Shown here: piece after piece, positions 56,702-64,000 of the stretch
Numbering within the stretch: position 1 is the stretch's first letter
How the letters are laid out: each line of letters starts with the position of its first letter
Assembly (NCBI RefSeq): GCF_021462225.1
Contig: NC_061794.1
Coordinates: 21,379,284 to 21,443,283, forward strand
Length of the DNA: 64,000 nucleotides
From: Girardinichthys multiradiatus
Taxonomy: Eukaryota; Chordata; Actinopteri; Cyprinodontiformes; Goodeidae
Direction: 5' to 3'
Notes under the pieces: generated by a model
Databases searched by the model: none
What the model was told of the DNA's origin: nothing
What the model saw: the letters and a program-made list of their open reading frames with translations, nothing else
Position numbers and translations under genes: made by a program

Positions 56702-56870
56702 CAGTTATGTTAAAACGAAAGTACACCCTCTATAAATTCTACAATTTTCATGACAGTCCAATCCAGTAAAACTGCTGGATAGTTAAAAATGACTTTAATT
56801 AAGATGACAAAAAAAAAAAACAAACACGATCAAATAATTTATTCTTTCCTGTTTTGTTTTCAGCAGGATA
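56702..56870 (+). repeat. Tc1-like terminal repeat fragment
   Basis: After TA (56700-56701) the sequence reads CAGTTATGTTAAAACGAAAG then TACACCCTCTATAAATTCTA, a diverged match to the terminus of another widespread Tc1 family (CAGTCATGTGAAAAAGAAAG...). No transposase or second terminus was identified downstream. Confidence 0.5.
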
Positions 56871-59800
56871 AAAATCACCAAACCTTTTGAACTTAAACCT
56901 CAATAATCTTGATATAATTTATTAATCTCGGTAAACCGTTTCAAACAAATAGTCAAAATATAACTCTTTTATTTACAAGCCCAAAGCAAAAGACAAATAT
57001 TTTGGGCTAACTAAGGTATTTTATTGGATGTCACAGATGACTCAATACCACTGGTGGACGTTCACTCAGGGTATTTGTTCAAAATTGCCCAAACTTGTTC
57101 AGATTGTTTTAGGACAGAACTTTATGGATGCAAACAAACCAACTGGCACTGAGAGTGAGCCTGTGCAGTGAGGATTTTCATCGTCTGTTCGGTCAAAGCT
57201 GTTTTTAATGTGCTCTGTTGTCAACAACTTTTGGGATTGTGTTCAAACTGGCCTGGAGGGTATGCCAAATTATTTAGTTTTAACCCTACATTTCAAGGTG
57301 GCCATATGATTTTACATTACCACCTACAACAATATTATCTGCTGCTGGCTGACTGTGTTTTAGTATACAGCTGAATATTTCAGACAAGGAATGCCTGTTA
57401 TTTATTTGTAAAACCATGTAGCAAGAGGTTATCTATTTGTACTTGATAAAGGGTATTTCATTCACCAGATTTCTGTATTCAAGCACGTTTGTATTTACAT
57501 GAATTTTTGTAGCTGTGTATTTTTAAACAGGGAAAGGCTGATATTCTTGTTGTTTCTTATTTATCCATTGGCACAAAGCTTTTTCTGTCGTCTGTATGCA
57601 TACTGTATATGCTGAACTAGTGTCAATCACATACCAATCGCCGCATATGGACCACAAAGAGTGTTTAGTATCTGGCCCAGGGACACTTCATCTCGTAGCA
57701 TGAATCTTTTAACTGCAGCCATTGAAGGTTCCTACATAATTACAGCCCATAAGTAGAAGTAAATAAGACATTATATATGTGTGAATGGGAAAAAAAACTA
57801 GTAATTTACCCACATTTGTACAAATTATCTGTTTGTTTTGTATGTCGGTGTTTTGTATGGAAATACTGGAACACAATATTATTGACACAGCCCAGTCCAA
57901 AGAGACTCTCCTTTTCCAACTGTGCAGGACATAAAATCAAAGCTAAATGGACAATCATACAATTTACAGAGAGAAGGTGTGGGATTATAATGATCCAGTT
58001 ATGTTTAGCCTTTTTAATAATAGTTGCAATGAAAACATATTATTCTGGAGCTATTTGATCAAAGAAAATACAATCCCAATCTATTTATGTAGGTATGCAC
58101 TATGAAATCGGCTGGTGATAAGAAATCTCAGGTAAAGGTGTATATTCTTTAGGAATGCACAGTCAACTCAAAAACTGTTAGTCATGCTAACCTCACTAAT
58201 AATAGAAGATGGTACACTTCGCCTCTGCTTCTCATATTAATACGTAATGACCGGTTACAGCAGAAATAAATATTTTCAAAGCTGTTCTTACATCTTCTTA
58301 TATTAAATATTTTAAAGAGAAATTGAATGAGCTAAAATCAGTACTGTCTGGTTTCGAAATTCGAAAATATTCTGATTGATGCGTCTGTATTTTTTTGTTT
58401 TCAATTCAGTGCTAAACGTTTGTATGCAGGACACCACTTTCAGCTAACTTTACTAAACATTATAATAAAATGATAAAATTGCAAAAGTCTACCCCCACAA
58501 CTAAAAACATTTTCTGAAGCACATAGCTCTGAAGTTGCATTCTCCATCAGACATTTATACAATTATGCACTCACTTATACTAACTTTAATGATAACAAGC
58601 CCTTTTAACAAATATGACAGAAATTGAAGGGTTCATCGATGAAGTCCACCCTTGATCACTACAAGACTAACAGGCTTCCCCACGATTCTTTTGGTTAACA
58701 AATAGAAATACTTTTAATATTAATAACATTGCTCCTAGACACCACTGGATTGTAAACTTAGTGCAGTATATAAATACTCCATTGGATTTCCATTAAAGCA
58801 ACATGGCTGAACAACCACTACAAGTAACTGGCAATTTGTTAAATGACTTAATTGGTCACCAGTTTATTGAATTCATTTAAAGGCTTGCTTCTGGACTACT
58901 CCCAAAAATCACTGAGCCAGACATACACTGCAGTCAACAGTTAGTCTGAGTGTAAATATTTTTATTTAACAGACATATTTTTCAGCTTTTTAGTTCTTCA
59001 CGCGAATTACTACATATTGCGACCAGTCTAATGGCCAAATATTGCTGTTTTTCACTCATATGCAGATCTGTTTGCTCATTAAATGCCAGGTGGCAGAAGC
59101 AGTGAAAAGCTACAAGCTGGGGTAAAGGGCTCCTAACCTTTACACATCGTCTAAACATCCCCACTTTCTCCTTGAAAATCTATCCTTAACAGCGCTCCTG
59201 TCCTGTCCCAAAGTGGCCAGCTGGAAACGGTACTTGCACATTGACGTCCCTACTAACCTTGGCCGGTGTAAAGATTACCATGCATTTAATCTCAACGCTT
59301 CTTCTTTCCTTAAGGCTTATTAAGAATGATAATGAGCTCTGAAAGGGGCAGCTTGTTTCTTTCTTAAGTCCTTAAAAGCTCTTCTTTATTGTTCCTCACT
59401 TGTCTCATTCCTCTGTGTTCCAACTGTCCCTTTCCTCTGTTTGTCTCTTCCTTCATAGTATTGAGGGGACCCAGGACAAATTACCAAAAGGGCCATTTTC
59501 ATCTGTGAACTGCAGGATTTAATCGATACTTATTTCATGCCTTCAAATGTTGTCTGTGTGATTTGTTTATTTTGCTTTGGAATATTCGTTGAGTCGAAGC
59601 GTGGAGGGGGCGGGGGGACAATGTAAGGGATGCAATTCACCTTGAACCTCCATTATATTGGATTTCTCTACTGGCTGATCAAGCATGCAAAAATGACATT
59701 TCCTCAGCACTAAAATCAAAACAATAATGATGATTAAAAAAACATGTGCCTTATTTGTGCTGGTATAACCGTACGTGTTGAGGGCTGTATATTTTTACTG

Positions 59801-62800
59801 GGAAAACACTATGGGTTGAGGCAGTGGAAATTTGTATACAAAATCATTACACTGAGGGCAATTGATAAAGCTTATGTGCTGGGGAAACAAAAATAATGAC
59901 TCCTGAAGCCTGTCAAATGCCGCTGGGGATTACTGATGCTTATTTGACATCAAAGACCGGAGGTCCACAGCCAAGGTCAAACAGAAGAGAAATACACAAG
60001 GGCTTAATTCTACACACCCCCTGACAGATGCAGATGGGTACTTAAGAGACATGAGGCATTTAACTGACTTATAGGGCTCCGAGCAATAGGAATGTTGGAT
60101 CGTACGCCGATTAAACGGCAAGGTCCTAACCCAGTTTAGCTACCACCACAGGCAGCAACAGAAGTCTGTTTAAGAGACAGATGACCTTAAAGTCACAGGA
60201 TTGGATCAGATCTTCTTCCAATAGGTGAATGCATCATACCCAACTGACCGTCGGGTCATGGGAACAACACCATTCTTCAGTATAGGTGCTGCCCTGAAGG
60301 GGGAAGACTCAAGGTTAGCTGTTTTCAGTTTCAGTGAAGTGTTTAAGATGGAAGTCAGACATATATCAGAGATGCAAGAAGCTAAAAAAAAAAGGGAAGC
60401 TGTGTTTTCAATGATATGTGGTTCATTCAGGCTGCTAGAAAGAGCGAAAACACGACTTTCAGCAGATGAGCTCTAACCTCAAACGTGTATTTTTCTAGGT
60501 CACCTGCCCTTTTTTAAGTTGACTCTGATTTAAAGGTGGTCATCACACACTGTTCACTTTTTACTGTATTTAGGGTTTTCCTTTTAGTGATGCTTATCGG
60601 TTAGTGATATTTCTTTTTAGTAAAGAGAAGCAAGCATTATGATTGCATGGTGTTGACCTGTGTTTTTTCTGTGTGTATGACACTAAATTTCCTGTATAGA
60701 TAACAGCAAGGCTGACACCAGAGTTGCTCTGCTTTATCTTTTTAAGCTTTCAACCATGTCGGTTTCAAAACATCTTGGATTTCTAATCAGTGTTTTAGAC
60801 ATCTCAGAGTTAGGTGAAAATATTTTACACATACAGAGACTGATGCTTGACCAATGCTTACACCCCTAACTGTGCTAATTACTTAAAAACAATGTAGAAA
60901 ACGGTTGTTTTTGCTCTCTCATACACAGTGTAATGCTGAATCTGCTCTTAATATAAATAATTACTTACTGCATGGAACAGGAAGCCCTGAAAAAAAGTTG
61001 GGAATGGTGTCGTCATATCTTCCCATTTTATAGTTTTCAAAGAGAAACCAGAATTGGCTAAAATTCAAATTGGCAGGTCAAATTTTTGAAACAGCAGATT
61101 ATTCAAAATAGGCCACAAAATTCTGATCTGTTCATCTCTGGATCAAATTCAGACTTATGAACCCTTAAAGAGTTGATTGTACAGGCTTTGGCTTACTTAC
61201 TTCTTATGAAATATACTCCACTTTACTCTTACATACACTGACAAGGAAACACTGAAAGGAGGAGGCAGAGGGAGAAGTAGGGAATGGAGGGCAGCATGCT
61301 TGACAGATGGATACTGCAGTGTCTCATCAGAGCTGAAGAGAGATGAGAACCTGTACCATCGGGCTGACAGTGAAGGCTGGCTTGTGCCCAGCTAGAAATG
61401 GACCTTTAGACAGCAGACACGTGCCATCACGTTAAGAGTTACACTGAAGAAAAACACTGTGACAAAAAACTGGAAACTCCTCTAAACTTGATCGCTTTAC
61501 AGCTCCATTTGAGCACAGCACATAAAAATACCCCTTCCGATGCATTGAGCAGCACTACTGTCCCCTGTCGGGGTCACCTGCTGTTGAGTACTATATTTTG
61601 GTGACCTCAAAAAATAAAAGACATCACCGGAGCAAACTTACCTTAAGACTTGCTAATGGTTTCTATTCAAAAAACACAGAAAATGCAAGCTGATTTCATG
61701 TCTAAACATGTGTTTTTTTTAAGCGTGCCTTTGTAAGTGCCAAGTGTGTGCTTGCTTTGCATGCATGAATACATCTGCAACAGTTAGGCTGAACAGCTGC
61801 TGCATCGCAAGGATACAATGAAAAAAATACTTCAAAAGCGCACAGTGCCCGCATAAATGCATATTTTTAACATGAGAAAAATATCAGTTTTCCACTGATT
61901 TGTAAGACAAACAAAAATTTATCTCAGCATGAAATGGACATCAGAAGCTGAAAAGCAGCAAAAAAACTTTTCTGTTTACCTTTTGTTGTACTAGCAGTGG
62001 GATTTTTAATATAAAAGATGGCTTTCCATCTTCCTCCCATGATCTGCTTAAACCAAAGACAAGAGGGAAAGCGAAAAGGGGTAATTAATTACTTTTGTGA
62101 GCTATTGCACAGGAGAGACAATAAACCTGCCTGGTCGCCATGGATATGACATATTTGCTCTGAAAACAACACAATAATTAGCAAAGGGGAAAGATCCGGT
62201 GAGAATATGAGAAATTGTGGCTTAAAGTGCCAGTGATCTATTCCTTTCCTCATCCTTATCCCTGAGAATAATAATAATAATAATAAAAACACAAGAGAGC
62301 ATACAGAAGGAATTTATAAATGTACAAGAGAACAAATGTTGACCTCTTTACAGACACATGTTATATTAAATTTCATATCATAAAGGTCTTTGGTAGAGAT
62401 CTGAATTAAGCAAACATGCTCAGTGCTTTTGTAGACTGTTCTTCCTTCAGTAGATGGAAGTCAGAAAAGCTGTCTGTCACTGGGGCTGGAGCTCTACTGG
62501 AAATTGTGTTTAGTGTGAGAAATGAATGAGCAGTTTTATACAACATTTTGGGTAAAACATAAAATTATTGATTGGTTTTGATATATTGTATTTTATTAAA
62601 TGTATCAAACTTAACTGCACACAATGCAGATCAGAAAAACAACACTTTTATCACCCTAACTTCCTCTATTCAGGGTTTGAAAATTGATTACATTTTTAGC
62701 AGTTCCTCTATTTACAATAAATGACACTCTGCTAGTCAATACTACCTGTTTGGAGAAAACCAAAAGAGTTTCGACTAAAACTGTGACTTTCAGCGCACCA

Positions 62801-62940
62801 ATAAAAGTCTACTGTTTGTTTCTTTTGTTTCTTATTTTATTAATTTTCCGTTTTTGAGCAGTGTAAGACACAAGCAACAATATGCAGAGTAGCAAATAAG
62901 ACGCAGCATGTGTGTTTTATTTCTACTTTGTCTTAGATTT
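56871..62940. other. unassigned non-coding DNA
   Basis: No gene recognised. The interval 59280-60180 is repeat-free with balanced composition and could be conserved regulatory DNA. The 83-codon frame at 60225-60476 has a Lys/Glu-rich helix-like middle but no family match. A short (ATA)n run sits at 62267-62286. Confidence 0.4.
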
Positions 62941-63790
62941 AGATTTCAAAGAGGAGGAGCGTAAAAAGTTGGCTGCTTTTGTTTTCAGCTGTAAAACGGG
63001 GAAGTTCTCTAGTTTCCATCTGTTCTCTAAGGGCTCTGATTTTCCTCTTCAGGTCAAATATTAAAGTTTATTCGTGCGGTTGTATTTCCAGCCGTACAAT
63101 AGGTTTACCTAGGCTGGAAGAGTCGCTCCAGCTGGAAGAGGCTGCTGCAGCGGTCGGCGCTGCCGCTCTACCGAGACACTGACCGGGTTTGCCGACTAGT
63201 CCTACAACCCTAAAATGTCACACACTACTTCGTATGTCTTTATGTCCCTGTCACGGCTGGACACAGACACACTTTGATGTCATTTCATGCCGAATATTGT
63301 GTTTGGAAATGAAATGAGCATGGAGACTAGTTGAGAGGAAAAGAGAAACTCTCTTACCTGAGCTACTTCGCTGACTTCCAGTTGAAGAGACGTGTGTGGT
63401 TACGGTGTTCGGTTCTTGGGTGTTCATTAAAAAAAGGAAAAAGTTCCCACATATTTTTCAGTTTTTAAAAGGTTTTTATTGTAGCATTTTCTAATTTCTT
63501 ACGGGGCAAGTCGCCCGGAAGATCTGCCCTGGAGACCGGCTTCAAGTGGGAAGAGGAGTCCTTTAATTGAATTAGTCGGTGTTCTTGGTGTTGCTCGGAA
63601 AACCTGAACTGGAGTATGAAGATGTTCTTCCACTTGGCTTTATAACTCATGAAAGGCATTTTCTTCTAAAAAATTATTTGATTCACTTACTATTAATGTT
63701 TGTTTTTAGATTTTTTTATCACAAAATGCTTGAGAAACAGGCAATAAGTTTAGTTCACTAGAATTATATTTTTCCCTATAATAAAGTTAA
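62941..63790. other. unassigned GC-richer stretch with a donor-like site on the minus strand
   Basis: The minus strand carries CTCAG/GTAAGAG at 63351-63362, a good match to a vertebrate 5' splice site, and upstream an AATAAA-containing word near 63478. Short frames on either strand have no motifs. It might be an untranslated exon or part of an unrecognised LTR-type repeat. Confidence 0.25.
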
Positions 63791-63814
63791 AATGTTATCT
63801 TAAACCTAAATCTG

Positions 63815-64000
63815 CCAGGGGTATGAATAATGTTGGACTATATATAAAACTGGGACCAAAATACCAGCAGCAGACTTAGGTTTAAAGTAATATTTCAATT
63901 ATAATTGTCTGACAGAAGGCAATATTATGGTCTAGCAATGGCCTAGCCAAAGTCCAGACTTGTTAGGGTGATGGAAAGGAGACCTTCCAACATCAAAGAC
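63815..64000 (+). repeat. probable Tc1-like transposon fragment, cut by window end
   Basis: GCCAGGGGTATGAATAATGT and later AATGGCCTAGCCAAAGTCCA resemble Tc1 terminal and transposase (WPSQSP-type) words, and GAGACCTTCCAACATCAAAG follows. The fragment is short and degenerate and runs off the window. Confidence 0.3.

Noticed and set aside
60225..60476. 83-codon frame with a Lys/Glu-rich middle
   Set aside because: Short, no family match and no supporting signals; expected by chance in a window this size.

Overview
The window reads as vertebrate nuclear DNA, almost certainly from a ray-finned (probably percomorph) fish. It is AT-rich, has no operon-like packing and no long host open reading frame. 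Its recognisable content is a typical teleost repeat set: several Tc1/mariner families, an RTE-clade (Rex3-like) LINE, L2-type LINE pieces, tRNA-derived SINE pieces, a solo LTR, hAT-type and other miniature elements, and TA, CA and CCAT microsatellites. I could not identify a host protein-coding gene, tRNA, rRNA or CRISPR array. The interval is probably intergenic, or inside a very large intron.

Layout. 0-9 kb: unassigned DNA with a Harbinger-like piece, a solo LTR with perfect 5-bp target duplication (2108-2599), a pair of diverged repeats (1.71-2.07 and 6.24-6.56 kb), the C-terminal scrap of a Tc1 transposase (about 3.9-4.1 kb) and SINE pieces. 9.4-12.4 kb: a nested transposon. A Tc1 relic bounded by TA microsatellites is split by a full-length 1.6-kb Tc1/mariner element whose 334-aa transposase gene is open. 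14.9-22.6 kb: three decayed Tc1 relics of different families around a second full-length copy of the same 1.6-kb element (19779-21388). 25.3-27.2 kb: an unusually G-rich, strand-asymmetric block, probably repeat-derived. 32.5-35.6 kb: a 5'-truncated Rex3-like LINE and the third copy of the 1.6-kb element (34023-35591), carrying a 42-bp in-frame deletion. 37.2-37.8 kb: L2-type LINE 3' end. 40.5-44 kb: SINE and Tc1 fragments. 44.0-47.06 kb: a near full-length Rex3-like LINE (endonuclease plus reverse transcriptase) on the minus strand, broken by two frameshifts and an upstream stop. 47.5-50.3 kb: an hAT-type miniature element, a SINE and an internally deleted L2-type LINE with an exact internal duplication. 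50.3-64 kb: mostly unassigned DNA with a SINE, LINE and Tc1 cluster near 56-56.9 kb.

The genes present are those of selfish elements. The Tc1/mariner transposases bind their own terminal repeats and move by cut-and-paste into TA sites. The LINEs copy themselves by target-primed reverse transcription and plausibly supply machinery for SINEs. The most notable observation is three closely similar copies of one Tc1/mariner family within 25 kb, two with complete transposase frames and all three with paired termini, which points to recent activity. Family names rest on recognised motifs and remembered consensus sequences; no database search was possible.
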